NCBI RefSeq assembly: GCF_003575965.1
Contig: NZ_QWJJ01000020.1
Location: 1-56,154, forward strand
DNA from: Pseudooceanicola sediminis
GTDB taxonomy: Bacteria; Pseudomonadota; Alphaproteobacteria; Rhodobacterales; Rhodobacteraceae
Direction of reading: 5' to 3'
Length of the DNA stretch: 56,154 nt
Below the pieces are notes generated by a model. That model saw only the letters and a list, made by a program, of their open reading frames with translations, was not told the origin of the DNA and made no database searches. Numbering within the stretch: the stretch's first letter is position 1; each line of letters begins with the position of its first letter. This document shows positions 16,816-25,361 of the stretch, one piece after another. The position numbers and the translations under genes were made by a program.

Positions 16816-18093
16816 ATGCTGACCCCCGAAGAGAACGAAGTCCTGACCCGCGTGACGGGTGACGCGCCGATGGCGAAACTGATGCGTCAGCACTGGACGC
16901 CGGTCTGCCTGATGGAAGAAGTGGCGGAGAACGACGGCAAGCCGCTGCGCGTCGAAGTGCTTGGCGAATCCTACGTCGCGTTCCGTGATACCAAGGGCCG
17001 TCTCGGCATGCTCGACGAGCTCTGCCCGCACCGCAAAGCCTCGCTGGTCTACGGTCGCAACGAGGATTGCGGCCTGCGCTGCCTGTACCACGGATGGAAG
17101 ATGGATGTGGACGGCAACGTCGTCGCCATGTCGTCCGAGCCCGAGGGAAGCCCGCTGATGGACAAGGTCAAGGCCCGTTCCTACCCGGTGCGCGAATGGG
17201 GCGGTTTCGTCTGGGCGTGGCTCGGCGACAAGACCGACATGCCGGAGTTCCAGCCCCCCGCCTTCGCCCCAACCGAAGACACCCCGGTCGCCATCCTGAA
17301 GATCCGTGTCCCCGCCAACTGGGCGCAGATCCACGAAGGACAGATCGACAGCGCGCATTCCTCGTCGCTGCATTCATCAACGATGAAACCGGCCCGCGTG
17401 GAAAGTGCCGCAGCCGATGACAAATCGTGGTACCGCCCGTCGACCGACAAATCGCCGCGCATGCAGACCGAGACCACCAGCTACGGCTTCCACTACGCAG
17501 CGATCCGCAAGCCGATCAAGAACGCAGCAACGCATCATTACCTGCGCATCACCGAGTTCGTGGCGCCATACTACTCGCTGATCCCGCCCAACAACGCCTA
17601 CAAGGTCGCCAGCGTCATCGTGCCGATCAACGACGACGAGACTGCGTTCCACTTCCTCGCCTTCGGCGGCCCGAAAGTGCCCTCGACCGAGGAATGGCGC
17701 GCCTTCAACCACGCTGTTCCGGGCAAGGACCTGGATGAGAAGTGGCGCACGCTTCGGACGCTGGACAACGACTTCAAGCAGGACCGCGAGCTGATGAAGG
17801 AAGGCCACTTCACCGGCGTTCCGGGCATCCCGAACGAGGACATCATCATGTGGGTGTCGATGGGCAGCCGCGTGCAGCGCCATACCGACGTGCTGGGCGC
17901 CTCGGACCTCGCCATCGTCGAGTTCCGCCGACTGATGACCGACGCCGCGCAGAAGGTGGCCGAGGGCGGCCCGGCGATCGGCACCGCGAGCTTCGCGCTG
18001 CAGTCGCGCATCGCCTCGCACGAGGGGGTCTATCCCAAGGATGTCGACTGGCGCACGCTGGTCGCCCATGACCCGGCCGAAGCGGCCGAGTGA
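16816..18093 (+). CDS. Rieske ring-hydroxylating oxygenase, phthalate-dioxygenase type
   Basis: 425 aa; AGGAGG precedes the ATG by 7 bases. The Rieske [2Fe-2S] centre is C70-x-H72 (CPHRKASLVYGR) and C89-x2-H92 (CLYHGW). The mononuclear iron ligands are probably H181 and H186 in QIDSAHSSSLHSST with a later Asp/Glu. The single-subunit layout and N-terminus (MLTPEENEVLTRV, LMRQHWTPV) match the phthalate 4,5-dioxygenase oxygenase group (Pht3-like), which uses a flavin/ferredoxin reductase such as the one encoded divergently. Predicted to dihydroxylate an aromatic acid; o-phthalate is the best guess because dehydrogenase and decarboxylase homologues of that pathway are next door. A strong terminator follows. 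Confidence 0.88.
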   Translation: MLTPEENEVLTRVTGDAPMAKLMRQHWTPVCLMEEVAENDGKPLRVEVLGESYVAFRDTKGRLGMLDELCPHRKASLVYGRNEDCGLRCLYHGWKMDVDGNVVAMSSEPEGSPLMDKVKARSYPVREWGGFVWAWLGDKTDMPEFQPPAFAPTEDTPVAILKIRVPANWAQIHEGQIDSAHSSSLHSSTMKPARVESAAADDKSWYRPSTDKSPRMQTETTSYGFHYAAIRKPIKNAATHHYLRITEFVAPYYSLIPPNNAYKVASVIVPINDDETAFHFLAFGGPKVPSTEEWRAFNHAVPGKDLDEKWRTLRTLDNDFKQDRELMKEGHFTGVPGIPNEDIIMWVSMGSRVQRHTDVLGASDLAIVEFRRLMTDAAQKVAEGGPAIGTASFALQSRIASHEGVYPKDVDWRTLVAHDPAEAAE

Positions 18094-18130
18094 CGCGCTG
18101 GCGCTTTCCTCCCAAGGCGCACGCAGGGAA

Positions 18131-18162
18131 GGCCCGCACGAGCAATCGTGCGGGCCTTTTTT
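18131..18162. terminator. Rho-independent terminator after the Rieske oxygenase gene
   Basis: GGCCCGCACGA, loop GCAA, TCGTGCGGGCC, then a run of six or more T. It ends the oxygenase transcript; the convergent IclR gene ends just beyond. Confidence 0.9.
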
Positions 18163-18193
18163 CATGGTCTTGTTCAGAGTTGCGCGCGCCTCT

Positions 18194-18985
18194 TCAGACG
18201 GTTTCGAGGCGCGCCGCCAGCTCCGCCGACGTCCGGCGCAGCAGCTCGGAGAGTTCATCCGCGCGGCGTGATATGCGCTCCGTCGGCCCATGAATCCCGA
18301 TGCCCAGCGGGCGTGCGTGCCCCGGCGGCACCGGGATCAGCGTCGACATCATAGACGCATCCCAATGCACCGTGCGGTGCGTCGGAATGTCCAGCAGGTC
18401 GCGCGCGTGCAGGATCGACACGTCGGTATCACGATTGGCGTCGAGCACCGCCTCGAAGGCCGCCTGGGGGTAGTCGCGCGGCGAGATCAGCCCCTCGGCC
18501 ACGGTGCGACGGTAGATCTGCAGCGCCACCGGCCGCGGCGCGCGCGCCAGCATCAGCCAGCCGGTGCCGTTCTGCACCATCAGCCGCCGGTCGCCCGCGC
18601 GGATATGGGTGTTGCGCCCCTCCTGCCGGTGCAGCGAGGTGACGTAATCGACATGCAGGTCGGCGGGCGCGGCCAGCACCACCGGCTCGCCCGCAGCCTC
18701 GCGCAGACGGCACAGGGCATCGAACAGCACGGTCTGCTCATAATCGTCGACCTGCATCCAGCCCGTCAACGTCTGCAGCCGGGGCGCGGGGAGATAGGCA
18801 TGGGTCGCGGGATCGAGCGTCATGTAACCCATGTCCAGCATGGTACGCAAAAGCGCGGTCAGGCTGGAAACCGGATAGCCGAGCGCGGCGCCCAGTTCGT
18901 GCAGCCGGGCAGGCTGTCGGTGACTGGCGAAGAACTCGAGGATCTCAAACACCCGCGCAGCGGATTTCACCTTGTCTGCGGTCAT
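18194..18985 (-). CDS. IclR-family transcriptional regulator (second)
   Basis: 263 aa. The winged helix is at ~5-65 (KSAARVFEILEFFASHRQPA, LHELGAALGYPVSSLTALLR, MLDMGYM). The effector domain follows (QVDDYEQTVLFDALCRLREA; the last section contains LIPVPPGHARPLGIGIHGP, the usual conserved G-I/V-x-G/P region). It is convergent with the oxygenase gene and divergent from the hydroxyacyl-CoA dehydrogenase gene at 19325. It is distinct in sequence from the IclR at 8188 and may respond to a different metabolite. Confidence 0.88.
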   Translation of the reverse strand: MTADKVKSAARVFEILEFFASHRQPARLHELGAALGYPVSSLTALLRTMLDMGYMTLDPATHAYLPAPRLQTLTGWMQVDDYEQTVLFDALCRLREAAGEPVVLAAPADLHVDYVTSLHRQEGRNTHIRAGDRRLMVQNGTGWLMLARAPRPVALQIYRRTVAEGLISPRDYPQAAFEAVLDANRDTDVSILHARDLLDIPTHRTVHWDASMMSTLIPVPPGHARPLGIGIHGPTERISRRADELSELLRRTSAELAARLETV

Positions 18986-19324
18986 CTCCCCTGCCCTTCC
19001 GATTCACACGGCTCGGCGACCCGTACCGGCCCGCTCCGCCCTGTCACAATCTAGGCGAATCGGGGCGCTGCGGAAAGGGTTCGCGACGCGGCCCCGGCGG
19101 ATGTCCCGCAGCCGGCGCGCGGGCCTTCGGGCAGAATTCACATCCTCGAAATATCCGCCATGCGGGGCGGTTCGCGTTGACCGGGGGCCCGATTTCGCAA
19201 GGCTGTCGGCAAGGGAGACGGCAGGATGCGCGCGCGATTGCGCAGTGGCACGGCCCTCCCCGTTCATCCCTTTCGGCAGGCGGCGGGCACGCCCCGACCG
19301 CGCCCTGACACCAGACGAGGTTCC
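18986..19324. other. Divergent intergenic region
   Basis: 339 bases between the second IclR gene and the hydroxyacyl-CoA dehydrogenase gene. An in-frame extension of the latter to 19226 exists but its Arg/Pro-rich composition does not look like protein. No TTAG-N4-CTAW site was found here. It presumably holds both promoters. Confidence 0.5.
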
Positions 19325-20311
19325 ATGCCCGACACCGCCCCCTCCATCCCCCTCCCGCCGTCGTCCGGCACGATCTGCGTCGTCGGCGCGGGCTTCATGG
19401 GCTGCGTGATCGCCACGCTCTATGCCCACCACGGCCATGATGTCGCGCTGTGCGACATGAATACCGAGTTGCTGGCCAGCTTTGCCGAGCGCGCGCGCCC
19501 GATCGCCGCGACCTTCGCAGACGACTCGGCCGCCGTCGACGCGATGCTGGCACGCGTGCGCACCGAGCCCTCGCTGGCCGAGGCCGTGAAGGGCGCCTTC
19601 ATGGTGCATGAGGCGGTGCAGGAGAAGCTCGAGACCAAGCAGGCGCTGTTCGCCGAGTTGGACGCGCTCTGCCCGTCGGAGGTGGTTCTGGCCACCAACA
19701 CCTCGTCGCTGTTGCTGTCGGACATCGGCGCCAGGGTGAACGGCAAGGAGCGGATACTGGGCCTGCACTATATCACGCCCGGGCACATCATCCGCTCGAT
19801 CGAGGTGATCCACGCCGATTTCACCCCGGCGTCGCTGGTGGAATGGGGCCGGGCCTTCGTCGAATCCATCGATCACGTGGGCGTCGCCTGCGGTGAGCGG
19901 CCGGGCTTCCTGATCAACAAGATCCAGTTCGCCATGCTGACCGAGATCTATCGCCTGATGGACGAGGGCATCGCCAGCCGCGACGATATCGACGCGGCCG
20001 TGCGGCTGAGCATCGGGCCGCGCCTCGCGCTGTGGGGGCCGCTGCTGACCGAAGATCTGATCGTGTCGAAGGCGACGGCGCTGGCGGTCACGGACTCGCT
20101 GTACCACCAGACCGGGGACGAGAACTACAAGGGCCGCAAGGCGCTGCGCGACCTGGCCGAGGCCGGGCACATGGGCGCGATCACCGGACGCGGCTGGTAC
20201 GAGTACGACGCGCCCTATGCCGAGATCGTCGAGGAGCGCGACCGCCAGCTGACAGACCTCCTGGACTGGCTGCGGGAGCGCGACCCGGTGGGCCGGCTGG
20301 CGCCCCGCTGA
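19325..20311 (+). CDS. 3-hydroxyacyl-CoA dehydrogenase-family protein
   Basis: 328 aa; GAGG precedes the ATG by 5 bases. The N-terminal Rossmann fold has ICVVGAGFMGCVIATLYAHH (GxGxxG). The catalytic region includes HEAVQEKLETKQALFAELDA, LATNTSSLLLSDI and LHYITPGHIIRSIEVI, with His at the usual position before a P. The C-terminal dimerisation domain has RPGFLINKIQFAMLTEIYRL and GPRLALWGPLL. It oxidises a 3-hydroxyacyl (CoA or free acid) substrate with NAD+. It converges on the aldehyde dehydrogenase gene across a bidirectional terminator. Exact substrate unknown. Confidence 0.88.
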   Translation: MPDTAPSIPLPPSSGTICVVGAGFMGCVIATLYAHHGHDVALCDMNTELLASFAERARPIAATFADDSAAVDAMLARVRTEPSLAEAVKGAFMVHEAVQEKLETKQALFAELDALCPSEVVLATNTSSLLLSDIGARVNGKERILGLHYITPGHIIRSIEVIHADFTPASLVEWGRAFVESIDHVGVACGERPGFLINKIQFAMLTEIYRLMDEGIASRDDIDAAVRLSIGPRLALWGPLLTEDLIVSKATALAVTDSLYHQTGDENYKGRKALRDLAEAGHMGAITGRGWYEYDAPYAEIVEERDRQLTDLLDWLRERDPVGRLAPR

Positions 20312-20318
20312 GACACGA

Positions 20319-20346
20319 AAAAGGGGGCGGATGATCCGCCCCCTTT
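20319..20346. terminator. Bidirectional terminator between convergent genes
   Basis: AAAAAGGGGGCGG and CCGCCCCCTTT flank ATGAT, giving an A-run/T-run hairpin that can stop transcripts from both sides. Confidence 0.85.
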
Positions 20347-20372
20347 CCTTTTCCCACAGTCCGGATAAAGGC

Positions 20373-21833
20373 TTACTGGCCGCCCAGGTTGATGTGGATG
20401 TTCTTCTCCTGCGTGAACGAGATCAGCTCGCCGATCCCCTCCTCGCGCCCCAAGCCCGACTGCTTGTAGCCGCCGAAGGGCGCACCCAGGAAGTGCCGCC
20501 CGACCTCGTTGATCCAGACGAAGCCGGCCTCCGCGCGGGCCGCCGCGCGATGCGCCGTGGCCAGGTCCTTCGACCAGATCGAGCAGGTCAGGCCCACGTC
20601 GAGGCCGTTCACCTCGTCCATCATCGCCCCCTCTTCCGACCAGCGGCGCAGCACCAGAACCGGGCCGAAGATCTCTTCCCGGGCGACGCGCATGTCGGGC
20701 GTGACATCGGCAAAGATCGTCGGTTCGACGAAGCAGCCGTCCGCCATCGCGCCCTCGGTCACCGCGTTGCCGCCGGTGACGACGCGCGCGCCCTCTGCCT
20801 TGCCCGAGGCGATGTAGCCCATCACCCGGTCGAAATGCTCGCGCCCGACCAGCGCGCCCATCGTCGTCGCGGGATCGGTCGGCATGCCCGGCTTGAAGCG
20901 CGACACATCCGCCTCCAGCCGCTCGACGACCGCGTCGTGCAGGTCGTCATGCAGGAAGGCGCGGCTGGTCGAGCCGCAGCTCTGCCCGCACCAGCTGAAG
21001 TTCATGCCCGCGACGATGGCGTTGGCCACCTTGTCGGGGTCGCTGTCCGGATAGGCGATCAGGGCGTTCTTGCCGCCCAGTTCCAGCAGCACCGGCTTCA
21101 GCGTGTCGCTGGCCGCGCGCATCACCGCGCGCCCGGCCCCCACCGAACCGATCAGCGTGACCTTGTCGATACCCTTGTGCGAGGCCAGCGCCGCGCCCGC
21201 CTCCGTCCCGCCGGGGAGCACGGTGAAGACACCCTTGGGCAGCAGGCCGTCGATCAGCTCGGCCAGCCTCAGCGCCGAGAGCGGCGCCTGCACCGGAGGC
21301 TTGATGATGACCGCGTTGCCCGCAGCCAGCGGTGCGCCCATCTTGCCGCCGCAGAACATCAGCGGGTGGTTGAACGCCAGGATCCGCGCCACCACGCCCA
21401 ACGGCTCGCGCAGGGTCATGTTGATGCGCTCGGGGCCCATCGGGATGGTGTCGCCCTTCATCTCGGTGACGAGGCCGGCAAAGAATTCCATCTGCGCCGC
21501 GGCGACGCCCGCGTCGCCGCGCATTTCGGTATAGGGGTTGCCGCAATTGGCGGAATCCAGCAGCGCCAGCTCGTCGCCGTGCTTGCGGATGATGGCGGCG
21601 ATCTCCTTGAGCACGCGCGCGCGCTCCAGGGGCGCCACGTCGCGCCATTCGCGGAACCCCGCGCGGGCGCTTGCCACGGCCGCGTCGACATCCGCCTCGC
21701 CCGCCGTGGCCACCTGGGCCAGCACCTTGCCGGTTGCCGGGTCGAAGGTCGGATCGGTGCGCCCGGATTGCGGCGCGTGCCAAGCATTGCCGTAGTAGAG
21801 GCCCAGGTTGTCGGGCAGGATCGGTTCGAGCAT
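20373..21833 (-). CDS. NAD(P)+-dependent aldehyde dehydrogenase
   Basis: 486 aa from the ATG at 21833 (MLEPILPDNLGLYYGNAWH) with AAGGAGG upstream. Family landmarks: N155 in ILAFNHPLMF, cofactor Lys in IIKPP, GSVGAGRAV, E251 in LELGGKN and nucleophile C286 in WCGQSCGSTSRAF; the end has GAPFGGYKQSGLGREEG. It is 56 bases downstream of dctM, so dctPQM-aldh is one operon. It oxidises an aldehyde to the acid; the substrate may be the product of transport or esterase action. Confidence 0.93.
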   Translation of the reverse strand: MLEPILPDNLGLYYGNAWHAPQSGRTDPTFDPATGKVLAQVATAGEADVDAAVASARAGFREWRDVAPLERARVLKEIAAIIRKHGDELALLDSANCGNPYTEMRGDAGVAAAQMEFFAGLVTEMKGDTIPMGPERINMTLREPLGVVARILAFNHPLMFCGGKMGAPLAAGNAVIIKPPVQAPLSALRLAELIDGLLPKGVFTVLPGGTEAGAALASHKGIDKVTLIGSVGAGRAVMRAASDTLKPVLLELGGKNALIAYPDSDPDKVANAIVAGMNFSWCGQSCGSTSRAFLHDDLHDAVVERLEADVSRFKPGMPTDPATTMGALVGREHFDRVMGYIASGKAEGARVVTGGNAVTEGAMADGCFVEPTIFADVTPDMRVAREEIFGPVLVLRRWSEEGAMMDEVNGLDVGLTCSIWSKDLATAHRAAARAEAGFVWINEVGRHFLGAPFGGYKQSGLGREEGIGELISFTQEKNIHINLGGQ

Positions 21834-21889
21834 GGAGCCCTCCTTGTCTTGCAGGGGGCGGGCGACCGGGGCCGCCGCGCCGAGGGTTG

Positions 21890-23200
21890 TCACAGCATCG
21901 ACGGCAGCAGCGTCGTCAGCCCGGGAACCAGCGCCAGCACGATCATGCCCAGCAGGTACAGCAGCACGAAGGGCCAGGCCGAGGAGAAGACCTTGCCGAG
22001 GCTGGCATCCTCCCACGCGCTTTTCAGCGCGAACAGCGTGTAGCCGAAGGGCGGGGTCATGCCCCCCACGGTGATGTTCACCAAGAACAGCAGCCAGAAC
22101 CAGATCGGATCGAATTGCAGCTCCTCGATGATCGGCAGGTAGATCGGGATGACGATCAGCATCAGCGCGATCTGGTCGATGAACATGCACAGCACGAAGG
22201 GCAGCAGCATCAGCAGGATCAGCATCACCCAGCGTGACTGTTCCAGCCCCACGACCCATTCGGTCATCGCCGAGGCGCCGCCGGTAAAGGCCAGCAGCTG
22301 GCTGAACAGCTTCGAGCTGGCCATGATGAACAGGATCATCGCCGCCACCTTGGCCGAGGAGACCAGCGACTCGCCGATCATCTTCAGGGACAGGTTGCGA
22401 TAGATCGCGGCGGTGATGAGCGAGCCGATGACCCCCATCGCGCCCGCCTCGGTCGGCGTGGCGATCCCGGCCAGGATCAGACCCATCACCATCAGGATGA
22501 TGATCGAGAACGGCACCACCCGCAGCAGCGCCCAGCCCTTGTCGGCCAGCGTGGCACGGGTGCCGTCGTCGGGCTCGTCGGGCGCCAGCGAGGGGTTGAG
22601 CCAGACCCGGATGAAGCAATAGCCCAGGAAGATGCCCGCGAACATCAGCCCCGGGATGATCCCCGCGATCAGCAGCCCGGCGATCGACACGCCGGCCAGC
22701 GTGCCAATGATGATGACCAGGACGCTAGGCGGGATCAGCGGCGCCAGGCTGGCGCCGGCCAGGATCGTGCCGGCCGACAGCCGCGCGTCGTACCCGCGCG
22801 CGATCATACCCGGCAGCAGCGAGCGGCCCAGCATGGCCGCCACGCCCATCGCAGCACCCGACAGGGTGCTGAACACCGTGGCCAGCAGGATCGACAGCAC
22901 GTACTGGCGCCCCTTCACCCGACCGACCAGCGTGTCGATGGACCGGAACAGCACCTCGACCGAGTTCGAGCGGAACAGGATCTCGCCCATCAGGATGAAC
23001 AGCGGGATGGTGACCAGCGATTGCGTGGTCGTCGTCTCGTAGAGCGAGTTGACGAACATGCCGTAGCCCATCGGTCCCATGATGACCGCGACGGCCAGCA
23101 GGTTGACCAGCAGGAAGGCCGCGAAGACGGGCAGGCCTACGGCCATGAAGCCCAGAAGCAGCCCCACGCCGGTCGCGACGGCGGCGATACCTTCAACCAT
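21890..23200 (-). CDS. dctM: TRAP transporter large permease (DctM)
   Basis: 436 aa, about 12 hydrophobic segments; motifs of DctM include GMFVNSLYETTTTQSLVTIP, LLATVFSTLSGAAMGVAAML, ILAGASLAPLIPPSVLVIII and VGGMTPPFGYTLFALK. The inner-membrane subunit forms the Na+-coupled channel with DctQ. It overlaps dctQ by 8 bases. Start AUG follows the dctQ 3' end directly. Confidence 0.94.
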   Translation of the reverse strand: MVEGIAAVATGVGLLLGFMAVGLPVFAAFLLVNLLAVAVIMGPMGYGMFVNSLYETTTTQSLVTIPLFILMGEILFRSNSVEVLFRSIDTLVGRVKGRQYVLSILLATVFSTLSGAAMGVAAMLGRSLLPGMIARGYDARLSAGTILAGASLAPLIPPSVLVIIIGTLAGVSIAGLLIAGIIPGLMFAGIFLGYCFIRVWLNPSLAPDEPDDGTRATLADKGWALLRVVPFSIIILMVMGLILAGIATPTEAGAMGVIGSLITAAIYRNLSLKMIGESLVSSAKVAAMILFIMASSKLFSQLLAFTGGASAMTEWVVGLEQSRWVMLILLMLLPFVLCMFIDQIALMLIVIPIYLPIIEELQFDPIWFWLLFLVNITVGGMTPPFGYTLFALKSAWEDASLGKVFSSAWPFVLLYLLGMIVLALVPGLTTLLPSML

Positions 23201-23702
23201 GGGTCACCTCGGGTTGGGAGTCGGTCTCGGAAAGCGCCTGGCCGAAGGCGAGGCGCAGAAAATACAGGCCGGAATTGGCCACGCCATAGGTGATGAAGGC
23301 CACCAGGATCCATTTCGGAATGCGCACGGTGGTCAGGGTCGCCGTCCCGCGCGAGGCCAGGTGCTGCACCTCGCCGATGCAAAGCCAGGCAGCCCAGAGA
23401 CAGGTCGCCGCCGCCACCAGGAAGCCCGCGCGCAGGATCACCTGGCGCAGCCGGCCGACCAGGTCGGGCAGGATAGTCACGGCCACGTGCCCGCCTTCGC
23501 GGGTCAGCCAGGGCGCGGTGCTGAACACCGTGATCAGCAGCAGGAAGGAAACGAAATCGCTCGCCCAGAGGGTCGGCGCGCCGAAGGCATAGCGCGAGAC
23601 GACCTCGAAGGCGTAGATGAGCACGATGGCTGCCAGCGCACCGACGCCGATGAAGAACATCAGCCGGGTCAGCACGTCCTGAAGCGTCAGGATCGGTCGC
23701 AT
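23193..23702 (-). CDS. dctQ: TRAP transporter small permease (DctQ)
   Basis: 169 aa with four hydrophobic segments (MFFIGVGALAAIVLIYAFEV; FVSFLLLITVFSTAPWLTRE; VILRAGFLVAAATCLWAAWL; WILVAFITYGVANSGLYFLR) and the DctQ-type R-Y-A-F-G-x-P-T-L-W-A region after helix 1. The gene overlaps dctM and is 114 bases downstream of dctP. Confidence 0.93.
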   Translation of the reverse strand: MRPILTLQDVLTRLMFFIGVGALAAIVLIYAFEVVSRYAFGAPTLWASDFVSFLLLITVFSTAPWLTREGGHVAVTILPDLVGRLRQVILRAGFLVAAATCLWAAWLCIGEVQHLASRGTATLTTVRIPKWILVAFITYGVANSGLYFLRLAFGQALSETDSQPEVTHG

Positions 23703-23816
23703 GGAGGGAAGCTCCTGGAACGGAAAGGCCGAAGAGAATGGGCCGAGAAGGACGACCGGGGGACGGAAAGACGCGCGGCACCAAGCGGCCGCGCGTCGGA
23801 AGGGGCCGGGCCCCGA

Positions 23817-24818
23817 TCAGCCGTCGAGATCGGCTTCGGTTGCCAGACGGCGAATTTCCTCGATCGCCTCGCCCGATTGCGTGGCCGCGAGGTCCATCAC
23901 GCCCGAGAACCAGGCCGAGCTGAGCGTGCCCGCCAGTTCCTCGGACAGCTCGGTCACGCTCATGCCCTCTGCTTCCAGGGCGGCGCTCTCTTCGGCGACT
24001 AGCGTGTCGAACAGGCCATTGGCCTCGATCTCGAACTCGCGCGCGGCGGTCTCGATCTCGGCCCGGGTTTCCTCGGACAGGTCGTTCCAGGTGTCAAGGT
24101 TCATCAACACCAGATGGCCGACCTGGCCGAAGGTCGGGCGCATCATGTAGTCGGCGACCTCGAACCAGCGGTAGGACAGAGCGCCGATGGTCGGCCAGGC
24201 CGCACCGTCGATCACACCGCGTTCCAGCGCCGGGTAGATCTCGCCGCCCGGCAGCACCACGGGCGAGCCACCCAGCACGTTGATCGCCGGGTGGTAGATC
24301 GGCGTGCCGCGCACGCGACGTCCTTCGAGGCCGTTCTCGCCGACCGGCTCGTTCAGCATGATGTGGTAGCCATTCAGGTCGTAAAGCACAGCGATCAGCT
24401 TCAACCCCTGCTCCTGGTAATCGGCATCCACCGCGTCCCAAATTCCGGCTTCGCGCAAGGCCTCGGTATCGCCCGACAGGCCGTCCAGCGCCATTCCCAC
24501 CGAAGTCTGGTTGAAGTGATAGGCACCATTGGTGAACAGCAGGTCGAACAGGCCGCGCGACACCGGGTCGAACTGCTCGAACGGGGGCACGGTCTCGGGG
24601 CCCATGACGTTGACGCCGAAGCCCTCGGTTACGGCTTCGTCGAGCGTCTCGATGAACGACGTCAGCACGTCGACCGCAACATAGCTGGAATCCCAGCCCG
24701 ACAGCAGGCGGAAGTCGCGTGCCTCGGCGGCACCAGTCAGGCCCAGCGTCGCGGCCGACAGCGCCGAAGCGCCCGCAAGGGCACGCAGTTTGTTGGTGAA
24801 TGTGGTGGATGAAGTCAT
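23817..24818 (-). CDS. dctP: TRAP transporter substrate-binding protein (DctP)
   Basis: 333 aa with a signal peptide (MTSSTTFTNKLRALAGASAL, cleavage near GAAEA-R), then the DctP fold: ISQ-type strand, FDLLFTNGAYHFNQTSVGMA, ALEGRRVRGTPIYHPAINVL, LPGGEIYPALERGVIDGAAW and WNDLSEETRAEIETAARE. The Arg in GRRVRG is the conserved carboxylate ligand position, so an organic acid is likely. First gene of the dctPQM-aldehyde dehydrogenase operon; a TTAG-type site lies ~85 bases upstream. Confidence 0.92.
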   Translation of the reverse strand: MTSSTTFTNKLRALAGASALSAATLGLTGAAEARDFRLLSGWDSSYVAVDVLTSFIETLDEAVTEGFGVNVMGPETVPPFEQFDPVSRGLFDLLFTNGAYHFNQTSVGMALDGLSGDTEALREAGIWDAVDADYQEQGLKLIAVLYDLNGYHIMLNEPVGENGLEGRRVRGTPIYHPAINVLGGSPVVLPGGEIYPALERGVIDGAAWPTIGALSYRWFEVADYMMRPTFGQVGHLVLMNLDTWNDLSEETRAEIETAAREFEIEANGLFDTLVAEESAALEAEGMSVTELSEELAGTLSSAWFSGVMDLAATQSGEAIEEIRRLATEADLDG

Positions 24819-24901
24819 GTCGCTCGCTCCTCCCGTAGCGTTCCGACTGCGCCGCCCCTGGGCGGACAGTCTGGTCTGGATTGGCTGCTCAACCTAAAGG
24901 G

Positions 24902-24913
24902 TAAGCTATCTAA
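24902..24913. promoter_or_regulatory. TTAG-N4-CTTA operator candidate upstream of dctPQM
   Basis: TAAGCTATCTAA on the plus strand reads TTAGATAGCTTA toward dctP, ~85 bases before its ATG. It shares the AGATAGCT core with the site at 16742. Confidence 0.6.
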
Positions 24914-25007
24914 GCTTATTTGGCGGAGAGCACCTTGTCTTGATTGCCGGCGGGATCATTGCGACATTTCACATATATGAAATCGTACCGCCCTGCCCGT
25001 TCCGGCT

Positions 25008-25283
25008 TCAGCGCGCAGCCAGCCAGCGCCCCAACTTCCTGTTCAGGAATGGCAGGATCAGCCCGACATTCAATCCGGTCAGCAGCAGCGCCACGATGAA
25101 CAGCGAGACCGCCATTGGCATGCCCTGGGTGAAGGGCCGCGTGGCCAGCACCAGGACGATAAGCGCGGGATAGACGGCCAGCATGCTGACCGCCCAGCGC
25201 TTCCAGAACTTCGGTTGTTGCGGCGGCACGGCGGAGGGGCTCTGCGTCGTGAGTCGCTCTGCGGTCTGGGTCGGATGGGTCAC
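25008..25283 (-). CDS. Small two-helix membrane protein
   Basis: 91 aa: a polar N-terminal ~28 residues then two membrane helices (WAVSMLAVYPALIVLVLATR; VSLFIVALLLTGLNVGLILP) and a basic tail. It follows the fused TRAP permease by 78 bases on the same strand. Small two-helix proteins of this type accompany some TRAP/TAXI loci, perhaps as accessory subunits; function inferred from position only. Confidence 0.7.
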   Translation of the reverse strand: MTHPTQTAERLTTQSPSAVPPQQPKFWKRWAVSMLAVYPALIVLVLATRPFTQGMPMAVSLFIVALLLTGLNVGLILPFLNRKLGRWLAAR

Positions 25284-25361
25284 GTCGGTCTCTCTTGCAA
25301 AAGGACGCGCGGCCCGGAGGGGTCCGGGCCGCGCGATCTGTTAGGCTGCGCCAGGGTGGCA

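Noticed and set aside
20331-22043. Plus-strand open frame (570 codons) opposite the aldehyde dehydrogenase
   Set aside because: Shadow of the ALDH gene, with low-complexity His/Arg/Gln composition.
22250-22619. In-frame extension of the aldehyde dehydrogenase to 22619 (748 aa)
   Set aside because: The extra residues are Arg/His-rich out-of-frame dctM sequence. The ATG at 21833 has a good ribosome site and the normal family N-terminus.
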